Below are positions 46,044 through 56,171 of a stretch of DNA of 64,000 bases, piece by piece; the stretch's first letter is position 1; every line of letters starts with the position of its first letter. The stretch is from Lotmaria passim (lineage: Eukaryota > Euglenozoa > Kinetoplastea > Trypanosomatida > Trypanosomatidae): contig CP140202.1 of assembly GCA_037349495.1 (NCBI GenBank), positions 372,001 through 436,000 on the forward strand, read 5' to 3'. Below the pieces are notes generated by a model that saw nothing but the letters and a program-made list of their open reading frames with translations, did not search any database and was not told the DNA's origin. The translations under genes were made by a program, and so were the position numbers.

Positions 46044-46442
46044 AGGCGGACAAACAGGGGAAGGGGGAAAGGGGTAGAGTGTTGATGACGACAGGTTTTG
46101 CCACGGTCTGCTTGTCGCTGGAGGCTTGCTATGCGTGATAGTGCTTGGCAAATACATGTGTGTATGTGTTCATGCGTGTGCGTGTGTGTGTGTCTATTTG
46201 CGGCCGAACTTACGAGACAACACAAGTCAAGAACGCTCGATGACCACAGTGGGTTCCGCTGCTGTTCTTGCGAAAGATTCTCTCTCTTTTTTTTTTTTTA
46301 CTGGCTTTCATGTTTGTCACAGAACAAAAAATAGGAAAAAAGAGTATATATATGTATACTGAATGCAGGAATATAGTCGTGTCTGTAGGCGTGATATTGC
46401 TGCAGGAGTTGGGCCGTCACCCATTAAGCTCCACATACAAAT

Positions 46443-46473
<31 letters not shown>

Positions 46474-47288
46474 AAAAGACCCAAAGCGCCTTTCTTCTTT
46501 CTTTTCCCTTTCTCTCAACGGTTTTACTACGAGGAAAAACAAGGATTTCATTCGCGCGGATATGACGACGCATTAGTGCTTATTCTTCTTCTGTGTGTTT
46601 CTTTTCAACGATGCAACCGAATTCCCTCTCTTTATATACATATGTATGCATTGTCGCTGTTCACCCCCCCCCCCCCTTCTCCAAACAACAATGAAAATGA
46701 CAACAACAACCCCCCTCTCCCTCTTCCCAGTAAACACACATAAAGAGAAAGAGAGAAAGTGCCTCTCTATTAGTGACTCGATTCCGGAAACACAACACAA
46801 CAGAACCAAGTACATTCTCCCTTACGATAGTAAACCCACACACACACACACACATACTCTTGTCTAAATACATATATATTCGTCACTTTATCTAAAAGCA
46901 GAGGCACCACCACCTTGCTTTCAATATTCTTCTTGTCACATATCAGCACCACCAAAGAAAAAAACGAAAAAAAAAAACTTTTTTTTTTTGCTCATTAAAG
47001 AAGGAAAGGCCTTTTTTGGGGGTTCAAAAAAAAAAAAAAACGGCTGTGCTCGAAAGAACATTTGCTCACATATAAAGGGGCGAAACCGGCACATCTTCGA
47101 GCTGAAGTGTTGGAAAAAAAAAAAAAGGAGTGAAAAAAAAAAAAAGAACAAACAAACAGGCCTACTTTTTTTTTTCTTTTTTTTTCTTACACACTCACAG
47201 GTGTGCCGCTCCGTCTCTTGTCGCTGACAACAACAGCAACAAAAAGAACAAAAACAAAAACAAAACAAAAAAAAAGAGAATAGAACAG
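46044..47288 (+). other. Intergenic spacer with CAA repeats and A/T foldbacks
   Basis: No gene seen. It holds a (TG)n tract at 46179-46192, TA-rich 46344-46358, (CAA)n at 46443-46472, a C10 run near 46664-46674, and an A10-C-T11 inverted repeat at about 46968-46990. A T-rich/CT tract at 47165-47190 leads to ACTCACAG (AG at 47199-47200), the best acceptor for the gene at 47289. The leader after it is A-rich. Confidence 0.5.
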
Positions 47289-48857
47289 ATGCCTAAAGCT
47301 CCACGTACCGCGGAGGTGGCACGGCGTCTTGTCGACGCCTACGTGACGAGCCTGCGCCAGCACCTCCCCACCTACTGCGTCCGCCAGCTGGACAAACTGC
47401 CTGGTGCGCAGGAGCATCAGCTGACGCGACTGCGTCAGTCGTACCCGGGAACGCCAACCGAGCTGCTGTACTTCCTTCAGCGCGTCAACGGGACGTGCTG
47501 GGAGAGCCTTGTCACTCCCACTGGATCTGCTCCGCCCTCCACCGCCACCACCGCTGCTCCGGCCACCTCCGCGGAAGGAGGGGCACCGACTGCCGCGGCC
47601 TCTCCGCAAAGTGCAACCACGTCTTCCTCGTCTACCACAGGCGCTGCGGCTGCGACGGCCACCGCGACTGACTCTGCCAGCGCTGCGGCTGAGTCCACCA
47701 AAGCAGCAAAGGCTGCCACCGCCGCCGCCGCCGCCATCGCTTCCGAGGCTGCGGCCTTCATCAAATCCACGCTAGGAAAAAAAGGTGCAGGAGGCAACAA
47801 CGGCACGCGGCCGCGTCGTCTGCCGCATTACGTGGCGCTGCCCATCCTCGGCTCTACCTACACCAGCTGTCCTTACTATCTGAAGTCGGTGGAGCAGATG
47901 TTGCTGGCGGAGCAGCAGTTCCCGCCACCGTCGGCGAACCTGCCGGATGAAGGGGAGGGCTGGGCCCCTCCAGCTTCTGCCTCACCCGCTCCTCCTCTAG
48001 CGTCGATCACTACGGCCGAAAATACACCCGCTGATGCGGCGAAGGAGGGCGGACTCTCCGAGGTTGCTGCAACGGCGGCTTGTGCACAGCTGAACAAGAA
48101 CACTATCAGCTCCGTCTTTTCGGGCTACAAGATCGTCTTCGGAGTCCCACCGTCGTTTGAGGGGCAAGCGACGACAGGCAGTGCTACGGCAAAAACTGCC
48201 ACTACTGCTGGTGTTGCTAGTGCGGAGCCAGGGAAGGCTGCTGCGGCGGCCTCCATCGACCGCTCCTCCTCTGACCGTACGACAGCTGGTGCGAAGAGCG
48301 AGGGCGAAGAAAAAATGGTCTTCGTGGACCCGCGCATCGACGTCAACGCGAACTTCTATCAATGGTTGGTGTTCGCAGACAGCGTTCAGCCGCATGTGCG
48401 CGGCACGGCGCCAGTAATCCCTGACGCCGATCCTGCTAAGATGGCTGCCGCCGCTGCCGCCAATGCGGCCTCCACTGCTCCACCTCTTGTGGACACAAAA
48501 GCAGCGCCGCTGGCTGCTGGCGGCGTGACACTCACACCGGCGACAGCTACCGCGGCAGAGAAGCCCAAGGAGTTCGCGGCGTCGCGGCTGTACATCGACT
48601 TTAAACCGGTGGAGCTGGAGGGCGGCGTGTACGGTCAGGTAATCCAGTTTGTGCACGGGCAGCCAAGCAGTTTTACGGTGGTCGCGAATGACTTTGGCAG
48701 CTATTTGAAGTACGTGATGAGTGAGGAATTCGAGTTTACGGAGGAGCTGGAGGATGACGATGATGAAGAGGAGGAGGAGGTGGATTTGCTGAGCACCAAA
48801 GCGCCACCGAATGATGAAAAGAAAGGCACGGCGACTAGCGGTGCTTCGAAGCCCTAG
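47289..48857 (+). CDS. SUKH-family (SMI1/KNR4-like) protein with low-complexity inserts
   Basis: 522 residues from the ATG after the A-rich leader; an in-frame extension to 47130 is poly-Lys/Phe noise from A and T runs. The pieces of one SMI1/KNR4 domain are visible in order: HQLTRLRQSYPGTPTELLYF then LQRVNGTCWE (residues about 40-75), PHYVALPILGSTYTSCPYYL (~180), FSGYKIVFG (~280), VDPRIDVNANFYQWLVFADS (~345), LYIDFKPVELEGGVYGQVIQ and FTVVANDFGSYLKYVM near 440-480. Ala/Thr/Ser-rich inserts separate them, and an acidic tail follows. In fungi SMI1/KNR4 links cell-wall stress signalling with transcription; in bacteria SUKH proteins are often immunity proteins. The role here is unknown. Confidence 0.75.
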   Translation: MPKAPRTAEVARRLVDAYVTSLRQHLPTYCVRQLDKLPGAQEHQLTRLRQSYPGTPTELLYFLQRVNGTCWESLVTPTGSAPPSTATTAAPATSAEGGAPTAAASPQSATTSSSSTTGAAAATATATDSASAAAESTKAAKAATAAAAAIASEAAAFIKSTLGKKGAGGNNGTRPRRLPHYVALPILGSTYTSCPYYLKSVEQMLLAEQQFPPPSANLPDEGEGWAPPASASPAPPLASITTAENTPADAAKEGGLSEVAATAACAQLNKNTISSVFSGYKIVFGVPPSFEGQATTGSATAKTATTAGVASAEPGKAAAAASIDRSSSDRTTAGAKSEGEEKMVFVDPRIDVNANFYQWLVFADSVQPHVRGTAPVIPDADPAKMAAAAAANAASTAPPLVDTKAAPLAAGGVTLTPATATAAEKPKEFAASRLYIDFKPVELEGGVYGQVIQFVHGQPSSFTVVANDFGSYLKYVMSEEFEFTEELEDDDDEEEEEVDLLSTKAPPNDEKKGTATSGASKP

Positions 48858-49953
48858 TTAGTATTGCGGGCGGTTTCTGTGTGCGAGTGTTTTCTTTTTT
48901 TTTTTTTTTTTGCATGTGAGGTTGCCTCTTGCAGAGACCTCTTTCTGCATGTGTCGCTTGTGTGGGAGTGAGAGAAAGGGCTTATTAAACGGCGGTCTCT
49001 TTCTTATTAGGATTACTCTATCTACCCGTTTTTTTTTTTTATTGCTTCTTTGGGACATGCCTCTTTTTCATGGCGACGCTATCGCCGTTGGTGTGTGTGT
49101 GTGCGTATGTGTGCTGCGCATGGCTTTACTTTCAACCTACTACGCAGTTGTACACATAAATGGCCGTTTTTTTTTTTTCAATGTTGTTGTTATTTTCTTT
49201 TTTTGGCTATTATCATCTTTTCCATGTATACATATACATATATGTATACATATATATATATATATATACGAGCGTTGAGATGTTAGAGAGAGATCCATTT
49301 TTTCTTTTTTTTTTAGTTCTTCTCATTTTGATCTTTTCAATGGCCTGCGAAGGTTGTGGTCCTGTACGCCACCCGCTTTATAAAAACGAACGAAAAAAAG
49401 GAGTTAGACAGACCGTTGGCTTCTTATTTTGATAGTCCTTATCTTTTTTTTTGCTTCTATGGCTCTCGGGGGATCTCCGCATGGCGTGGCTTTGTCACAG
49501 TCCACTCAAGCTCTTCGTGAGATACCTAAGTCCGAGACTATAGCTTCTGATAATGCATGGCAAGTCAATCTCGACTTGAATCGATGACCTTTTTTTTTTC
49601 TTTTTCTGGCTTGCCAGTGCTTCTCAGGAAAACACAGACGGTGATCGAAAGGAATCGGCCGCGCTTTCTTTCTCGAAAGCACTTTTTTTTTATTCGTTTT
49701 GATAGTGGCTTTTGGTCTCTCTTTTCGTTCTCTTTCCTGTTTTCTTGTGTCCCTTTTCCCATCCTGTCGTCTCTGCAACGTTTCTAACCCCCTTCTCCTA
49801 CGGCGTCTGAACTTCACGCAACTTCACGGTAGTTGTCCATAATACTAATACGAGGAAAAAAGAAAAGTAAAATATTAGTTCACTTAGCTGTTTTCTTTTC
49901 TCTCGTTGTCTTCCCTCTTTTTTTTTTTCTTCCATCGCACAGAATATTCAGCC
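48858..49953 (+). other. Intergenic spacer with TA microsatellite
   Basis: About 1.1 kb without a gene. T runs lie at 48895-48911, 49030-49040 and 49167-49178. A TA/CATA repeat tract spans 49224-49268. The T-rich tract at 49917-49932 followed by CATCGCACAG (AG at 49941-49942) is a clear acceptor 11 nt before the next ATG. Confidence 0.55.
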
Positions 49954-50451
49954 ATGCCTCGTCCGTTTGGTGTTTGGGCTCCGGCCACGACGCTCGCCGA
50001 GTACCGCGCGCGCATCCCGAATCCCTTCGCGTACAGCTTCAAGTGGGTGTACTCGATGAAGAAGGAGGTCTTCTACCCGCCAGAAGCGCTGGCGCACTTC
50101 AAGGATCCCCAGCAGTTCCGTGACGCCGTCGATACGGTCGTGGCGATGCGTGTGTCGGACAAGATCTTCGGTGAGGGTCAGAAGCTGCCCCGCCACCCCG
50201 TGATTCTGTTGGCCCTCGTCCTCGCCGCCCACGGCTTCATCGTCTTCAGCGGCCTGAAGTACTACTACGGCACCTACATGCCGGCGAACAACCCGACCTG
50301 GCGCAAGACTGTCAACAAGGAGTGGGAGGAGGCAATCAACAACTCGCCGTGGGATCACATGTCGCACGTGTGGCAGTACAGCGACGAATACGCGGCCGCG
50401 CTGGGCGATGCCGCCGCTCCGGGTCCGCGCAGGTTCTACATCCCTGCTTAA
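49954..50451 (+). CDS. Trypanosomatid cytochrome c oxidase small subunit (COX VIII-like)
   Basis: 165 residues. No obvious basic presequence; it starts MPRPFGVWAPATTLAEYRAR. One clear membrane span lies at about residues 85-110 (HPVILLALVLAAHGFIVFSG). It is followed by an aromatic intermembrane part (LKYYYGTYMPANNPTWR) and a short C-terminal domain (WDHMSHVWQYSDEYAAALGD). Layout and wording resemble what trypanosomatid annotations call cytochrome c oxidase subunit VIII, a kinetoplastid-specific nuclear subunit of complex IV in the inner mitochondrial membrane. The name rests on my memory of that family and on the nearby mitochondrial genes. The start is fixed by the splice acceptor 11 nt upstream. 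Confidence 0.6.
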   Translation: MPRPFGVWAPATTLAEYRARIPNPFAYSFKWVYSMKKEVFYPPEALAHFKDPQQFRDAVDTVVAMRVSDKIFGEGQKLPRHPVILLALVLAAHGFIVFSGLKYYYGTYMPANNPTWRKTVNKEWEEAINNSPWDHMSHVWQYSDEYAAALGDAAAPGPRRFYIPA

Positions 50452-51757
50452 GAGCCGTGGCGCATGCGCATTTTCTTTTTTTTTTTACTGTCGGGTCGCA
50501 TTTACCTTGTGTACTACGCCGCGGCGTGCTAGGGAGGACGACGAATTACCAGCATTCCGTTCATTTTTTCGTCTTTTTTTTTTTTAGCTCGTATTACTGT
50601 ATGCGTCGCCCTCCCTAGCCATTCACTAACCAGATGTGGCGGCGCTGCTGGTGTAGTTGATGCTGTGAAATAAGACTTTTTTTTTTTGATGGCGGAGTCG
50701 ATGCAGTCTGTTTCCTTTTTCTTATTTTTATTAGTAGGATAATAGGTTAGCGTTTGTGTGCAGGTGTTTGCATGGGTGTGTCTGTTGTATGCAGGCTTGC
50801 TGAACAAAAAAAAAAAAGTTCCTTTTTATTTACTTGTTCATTTATTGGCAAGTACAGCCGAAAAGTACATCCTCACATACACACCCACGTACTGGTAGGC
50901 ACACACAAGCAACCCACATAACAACACAAAAAAAAAAAAAAACTGAATACGCAGCGAAAGTGGTTGCCTCTTCCTTTTTTTTTCCAAAAAAACGTATGAT
51001 AGCTCACTATTATTAGTCTTTTTTTTTTTTTTGGCTTTGTTTCTCTTTTTTCTTTCGTTTTTTTATTTGACTTCTGTGCCAGTAGTTAGATATTCAGTCA
51101 ACCGCGCAAAAAAGCAACAGCGACGAGAGTTTGGGAGCTTCAAGTAGCACCGGAGGAAACACATTGTGCAAGCGTGAATGTGTGGTGACTGCGTCCCCCT
51201 TGCTTTTCGGACCTCTTCGCAGGCCCGAGTTAGCGCGTGACGCCTGTGCTCATTGAGCTGACCGCGGCTACACATGCTCGCAAACGCACACATTTGAGAG
51301 TGGGCCTCCGCTCCACGCAGTGCTTTAAGCCCGCGCACCAGCCTTTTCTTAAAAGATAAATCTACAGCTTGTGTGCGCGCCCCTGTCGCGCTTCCTGTCC
51401 CTCTCTTTCTCCCTTTCTGCGCACACACACGTACTCTCGAGTGACCTTCTCTCTCTTTCTTTTTCTTTCTTTCGACTCCTGGCTTCCACTGCTGCTGCTG
51501 CTACTCGAATGAGATTAACTGCTACCCACGCTCCTTTTTCTCCCCCGTGCTTCGTCACTATACCATCATTTCTCTACCTGTTTCCCATCCTTACACGCAC
51601 CAGAAAAAGAAAAGAGTAGAGCTCCTTTTTGAGGCTCTCCTTGCCATTCTCACCGCCTTTATTCTCTCGCTTTGCTTCTTGCCTTCCATTCCTTTGGACT
51701 ACTACCCGCCCACATTCGCTCTTTCCCCCTTCCCTCCGTTCCTTGGCAGTTTCCATC
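50452..51757 (+). other. Spacer and 5' region of aldehyde dehydrogenase copy 1
   Basis: 50452-51113 is unique T/A-rich DNA with no gene. From 51114 the sequence is nearly identical to 56962-57605, with only two base changes seen in about 640 nt. CT tracts at 51395-51480 and 51700-51745 precede candidate AGs, the last being GGCAG at 51746-51750, just 7 nt before the ATG. Confidence 0.55.
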
Positions 51758-54700
51758 ATGCTGCGCTCCACGCTCCGCCGCCTGGAGATGGCCCCCAAGG
51801 TCACCCACATCCAGGACAAGCTGCTCATCAACGGCAAGTTCGTCCCTGCTGTTTCCGGCAAGACCTTCGAGGTTGTGAACCCGGCCGATGAGGCGGTGAT
51901 CGCGAACGTGGCCGAGGCCGACAAGGCCGACGTCGACATCGCCGTGAAGGCTGCCCGCACCGCTTTTGAGGAGTACCGCAAGTCGGATTGCCAATCCCGC
52001 CGCGACGTGATGCTGCGCCTCGCTGACATTCTGGAGAAGAACAGTCAGGAGATGGCTGCGCTGGAGAGCCTGGACAATGGCAAACCTTACGCGGCTGCCC
52101 TGCACGCCGATGTAACGCTCGCCGTTGAGTGCTTCCGTTACTACGCGGGCTTCGCGGACAAGGTCGACGGTTACGTCCCGCCGCGCTCCGGCAACTTCCT
52201 CGCTGTGGTGAAGCGCCAGGCTGTGGGTGTGTGCGGGCAGATCATCCCATGGAACTTCCCGCTGATGATGGCTGCCTGGAAGCTGGCCCCCGCCCTTGCC
52301 TGCGGCAACACCGTCGTTCTGAAGCCGGCGGAGCAGACCCCGCTGAGCGCACTGCGCCTGGGCGAGATGGTGATGGAGGCCGGCTACCCGGCGGGTGTGG
52401 TGAACATCTTGCCGGGCTTCGGTGCCACGGCTGGCGCGGCCATCGCGAGCCACATGGACGTGAACAAGGTTGCCTTCACCGGCTCGACGGCGGTCGGCCG
52501 CGAGGTGATGCGGATGGCTGCGGAGAGCAACATCAAGAAGGTCTCGCTTGAGCTCGGCGGCAAGTCGGCGCTCATCGTCTGCGAGGACGCCGATGTGGAA
52601 CAGGCGGCGCATGTTGCGACGACTGGCATCTACTTCAACATGGGTCAAGTGTGCACCGCCTCCTCCCGTATGTACGTGCATGAGTCCGTCTACGACGAGT
52701 TCCTATCCCGCCTGCGCAAGCACGCCGAGTCGCGTAAGGTCGGCCCAGGCCACAACACTGACCACGACATGGGCCCGCTGGTGTCGAAGAAGCAGCACGA
52801 GCGCGTGCTGAGCTACATCAAGGACGGCGTGAAGGAAGGTGCCACGGTCGTGACGGGCGGGAATAAGATCGGCGACAAGGGCTACTTTGTCCAGCCGACC
52901 ATCTTTGCGGACGTGAAGGAGGACATGAAGATCTGCAAGGAGGAGATCTTTGGCCCGGTAACCTGCGTGATGAAGTTCAAGGACATTGACGAGGTCGTGA
53001 AGCGCGCAAACGACAGCATTTACGGTCTCGCCGCGGGCATCTGCACGCGCAACATGGACACCGCGATTCGCTATGCTACATATCTGGACGCCGGCACGGT
53101 GTGGATAAACACATGGAACAATTTCGACAGTGCCGTACCTTTCGGCGGCTTCAAGCAGAGCGGCATTGGTCGAGAGCTGGGTCGCGAGGCCATCGACCTT
53201 TACACGGAGTCGAAGGCGATCCATTTTGCCTTGGAAGGCCCTATCGTGAAGCCGTAAAAAGAAGAAGGTGGAAGATACTGCGAGGAAAAACGTCTTTTTT
53301 TACCTGCTTGTTGTTGTGGTGCCTTTCAAACCTGCGTGTGTCATTTGGACCACCAGCTGACACACTGGCGCTGGCACCTCATACACACACACATATGTAT
53401 ATATATATATTCACGCTGGAATGCGAGGGTAGCGTTGCGCAAGAGAGGAAGAGGCGACGCTGCCGTGGTCCTTCTTCTTTTTCGTTTTGGTACCGCTCGT
53501 CGTGTACAAGCCCTTTTTTCTGCTTTTCGTAAAATGCGGATGAGAGGACTTTTACTTCGCTGCACAGAGGTGGCGATGGGAGGCTGAGGGAGCAACAAGC
53601 ATGGCTTGTCGTCCTCCCCCTCTCTTTTTTTTATTTCTCGTCTGTCGTTGTTGTGCTTTGCTGCAACAGTACACTCGGAAAATATAAGTAACTTTAAAAA
53701 TGAAAACGATCAATTTTTTTTTTCATATCTCTTTCCCTCTCTTTTTGTTTGTAAAGACAGTTCACGTGCGGGCTCGTGTCACCAGAGGCTTGTGGTTGTC
53801 GTCGCTTCTTGATGCCGCTTCGCACATGTGTTCCTGTTCGGATGTGGCGTTAGTGCGGGCAGCTTGCGCTTTTTGCTTTAGGAAGCACATGCAATACACC
53901 CCTTCCGTCAATCCAACTTCTTTTTTTTTCTTCTCTGTGAAACATTATTTTGACTATATTAAAACAAGACATATACGTGTTCTCTGTTTTCGTTTCTGTT
54001 AATCCTATAGTGCTTCCACTTTTTTTTTTCCCCTCCAGGCCGGGAGGGTATCCTGCAAGCGTCATAATAGCTCGTTTTTTTTTTTTCTTTTACATTGCTT
54101 ACGGAGTTTAATGGGGAATAGCGGCTCTGTTCTCCCCCAAATTGTAAAACAACTTCAGGAGAGAGCCCCCCCAAAATGGAAAAAACAACAACGGAGAACT
54201 GCATTGGCTGGTTCAGTGCAAAACAATACGATAGAAAAAACACACAAAACCCCCAAAACAGACACTACCATTTTCATTTTTTTTTTTTTGCTTTCGCTCT
54301 TTCTTTTTGTCTCTAATTACTGAGCCCTGACTGTGCTTTCTCTCGTACTGACGCTTCTCTCCTCCCTTTTCCCTCGCTCGGTTTAATGGAAGGCGTGTTG
54401 AGAAGCGGAGAACGAGTGAAAGGTCCGTCTGACCTACGGCCCAATGCCGTGGCAGATACGAAGAATATACGGAAACCAAGAAACAACAAACAAACAAACT
54501 AAAAGGACAGACACACAGTAGCACGAACAGGCGCATCTTTTTTTTTTCGATATTCCTCTCTTTGGTGGAGCTCTTTTTTTTCCCCCTTTTCTACGATGAA
54601 AAAACAAAACAAAAACAAAATGAGCGACTTTTTCGTTCCGTTTTCGTTAGTGAGTGTGTTTTATCGCACCCTGTTTTCTCTTTTCTTGTTTTTCCTTTTT

Positions 54701-54886
54701 TTTTTTTGCCTTGGAAACGTGAGCTCTACATGTGTGTGAGTCGATTTTGTCTCTTTTTTTTTTTTTTGAGATTTGGCAGAGCGAACGAGATTTAAAAAAA
54801 AAAAAAAGAAATGAAGATAGAATTACAGGGAGAGCGAAAGAGCAGCCGTTTTTCTTTTTTCGTTGGCGTTCTGACCGGTGTTTGCG
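51114..54886 (+). repeat. Large direct repeat, aldehyde dehydrogenase unit 1
   Basis: Matches 56962-60416. It covers about 640 nt upstream, the whole coding region, and about 1.6 kb downstream. It contains a segment at about 53633-53930 (~300 nt) that unit 2 lacks, bounded on both sides by T runs. Similarity drops at about 54660-54780, where the T-rich sequences differ, and resumes for about 100 nt up to 54886. Confidence 0.85.
51758..53257 (+). CDS. ALDH2: Mitochondrial NAD-dependent aldehyde dehydrogenase, copy 1
   Basis: 499 residues. The start MLRSTLRRLEMAPKV looks like a short mitochondrial presequence; an in-frame extension to 51629 is CT-tract leader. Active-site residues are intact: PWNFPL with Asn166, FTGSTAVG (NAD loop), SLELGGKSA with Glu265, FNMGQVCTASSR with catalytic Cys299, EEIFGPV, and PFGGFKQSGIGRELG. 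Numbering runs 3 below human ALDH2. It oxidises aldehydes to acids in the mitochondrion. Compared with copy 2 it has His116, Ala117, Met170, Thr288, Thr289, Met295, Thr300, Val364, Thr402, Thr452, Asn454, Phe456, Ser458 and Leu474. Confidence 0.93.
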   Translation: MLRSTLRRLEMAPKVTHIQDKLLINGKFVPAVSGKTFEVVNPADEAVIANVAEADKADVDIAVKAARTAFEEYRKSDCQSRRDVMLRLADILEKNSQEMAALESLDNGKPYAAALHADVTLAVECFRYYAGFADKVDGYVPPRSGNFLAVVKRQAVGVCGQIIPWNFPLMMAAWKLAPALACGNTVVLKPAEQTPLSALRLGEMVMEAGYPAGVVNILPGFGATAGAAIASHMDVNKVAFTGSTAVGREVMRMAAESNIKKVSLELGGKSALIVCEDADVEQAAHVATTGIYFNMGQVCTASSRMYVHESVYDEFLSRLRKHAESRKVGPGHNTDHDMGPLVSKKQHERVLSYIKDGVKEGATVVTGGNKIGDKGYFVQPTIFADVKEDMKICKEEIFGPVTCVMKFKDIDEVVKRANDSIYGLAAGICTRNMDTAIRYATYLDAGTVWINTWNNFDSAVPFGGFKQSGIGRELGREAIDLYTESKAIHFALEGPIVKP

Positions 54887-54969
54887 ATACACCCTCTTGT
54901 TTTCTCTCGTTGGCTCTCATGACCGCTGTGGCGGGGCTGGTGATGCACGGCTGGCCACGGTACGCATTC
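53258..54969 (+). other. 3' region of aldehyde dehydrogenase copy 1
   Basis: No gene seen. Most of it is part of the duplicated block. It includes a TA tract at 53397-53410, the ~300-nt unit-1-only segment (53633-53930) and many T runs. A small open frame at 54811-55029 crosses the repeat border and has no recognisable content. Confidence 0.5.
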
Positions 54970-56171
54970 GCAGCCGGTGAAGATGTGCCGGAATTGCCGG
55001 ATGCCCGTGTGGGAGGGGGGCGGAGGTGACGAGAAGCCGGTGTGTCCCAGGCGCGCTGTTTCACATCTGCCGTCAGAGGCGTGGCCTGAACGGCGTCCCC
55101 CCTACCTGCTGCACGCCCGTCGTCGTGCCGTTGCCGTTTATTGTGCCAACGTCGGCCACCGCGTGGAATGCAGGAAATGTCGAGGCGCCGTGTTGCGGAT
55201 GAGGCGGAAGGCAACTCCGCCGTCCGCCGCGTCGCCTGTGGCGAAAAAAAAAAAAAAAACAGGCATTTTGAATGCTCGGTAGCGGTGAAAGGGCGTGCGG
55301 CTGTTTTGCCCGCCTCTTTTTTTAATTAAATTCTGCGCTGGCGCCCAAAGCAGTGCCTCTCACTGCGACTTTCACCTGCCGCTCCCGGTGGTGTACGAGG
55401 CTATACCGTCTTCGAGTGTCGGCAACGCGATCATGTGCACATCCGGACAACTTTTGAACGACGTGATGAACTGACGATGGAGAGAACGGATGCGTGGGTG
55501 AAAAAGGGGGAGGGGGAGGGGGAGGGGCAGCTACGGCGACCACAACAGCTACGGCCCACCGCAGCAGCAGCAGCGACAATGGTTCCGGGCCGTACAACAT
55601 CTCGTCTGGAAATACACGCTATGACAGCAATCGCAGCTACAACAGCAACGCTAATCACACCAGCAGCGGCGGTCGTGGGCAGGAGTGCGGGTATCGTCGC
55701 GAGCGTTGTTGGGACGGCGGCAACAAAGATCGCAGCCAACGAGGAGATTGTCGCGAAGGCGATCGCGCACGCCGCCGCTACGATGCGCCGTCCTTCTCTT
55801 CACTATCCTCGCGTTGCTATGTGAAATCAACACCTACAGCAGCAACAGCAGTAATGGCGGCGGCAGTCCCATCTGATGTTGTGGAGGTCCGTACGCTTCG
55901 TTCCGCCAGCAGGACAGGTCTTCGTCGCGCGAGGGGTGTGACAACCACAATACAAGCCATCACGACCGGTACGATTAGAGGAATACGCAGAACGGCTGCG
56001 ATGACCGGTCCTACGGCAGACGCCACGACAACGACAACGACAACGACAACCGGCACGACAGCGGCAGCTATCAGCGCGAACAGCGCAGCGATCGCGGCTA
56101 CACTGGTCGTCGCGGCGAGAACTGAGACTACGACAGCCGCGATGACTTATTTGAGTGTTGCGCGTGTGTGA
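54970..56171 (+). pseudogene. Decayed zinc-knuckle / RG-rich RNA-binding-type gene
   Basis: GC-rich coding-like DNA whose sense is spread over all three + frames. Eroded CCHC-like units are visible: MCRNCRMPVWEGG near 54977, HICRQRRGLNG near 55060, YCANVGHRVECRKC near 55140. Further on, Gly-, Tyr-, Asp- and Arg-rich stretches appear in changing frames (RYDSNRSYNSNANHTSSGGR at 55608; CDDRSYGRRHDNDNDNDN and RSDRGYTGRRGEN around 56000-56125). These are typical of zinc-knuckle or RGG RNA-binding proteins. Several frame changes and stops and a poly-A run at 55243 break it. A frame at 55494-56171 is open but switches content, so I do not call it a gene. No related sequence follows copy 2. Confidence 0.5.
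55506..55527 (+). other. Candidate G-quadruplex in the decayed gene
   Basis: Four G runs of 5, 5, 5 and 4 separated by single A bases. They sit in what would have been a Gly-rich coding stretch. Confidence 0.45.

Noticed and set aside
46663-46675. C10 run as a G-quadruplex on the minus strand
   Set aside because: It is a single uninterrupted run without separated G blocks, and it is more likely a homopolymer of no special function.
47130-47288. N-terminal extension of the SUKH protein frame
   Set aside because: It encodes poly-Lys/Phe/Asn from A and T homopolymers, and a splice acceptor near 47200 lies inside it.
51629-51757. 43-residue extension of aldehyde dehydrogenase (and 57477-57605)
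   Set aside because: It is a CT-rich polypyrimidine leader with an AG just before the ATG. The shorter start gives a normal presequence and length.
54811-55029. 72-codon open frame after ALDH copy 1
   Set aside because: It crosses the end of the duplicated block, is not preserved after copy 2, and has no recognisable content.
55494-56171. 225-codon open frame as an intact gene
   Set aside because: The RG/YD-rich sense sequence changes frame within it, and its second half is a Thr/Ala-rich off-frame translation. It is better treated as part of a decayed gene.
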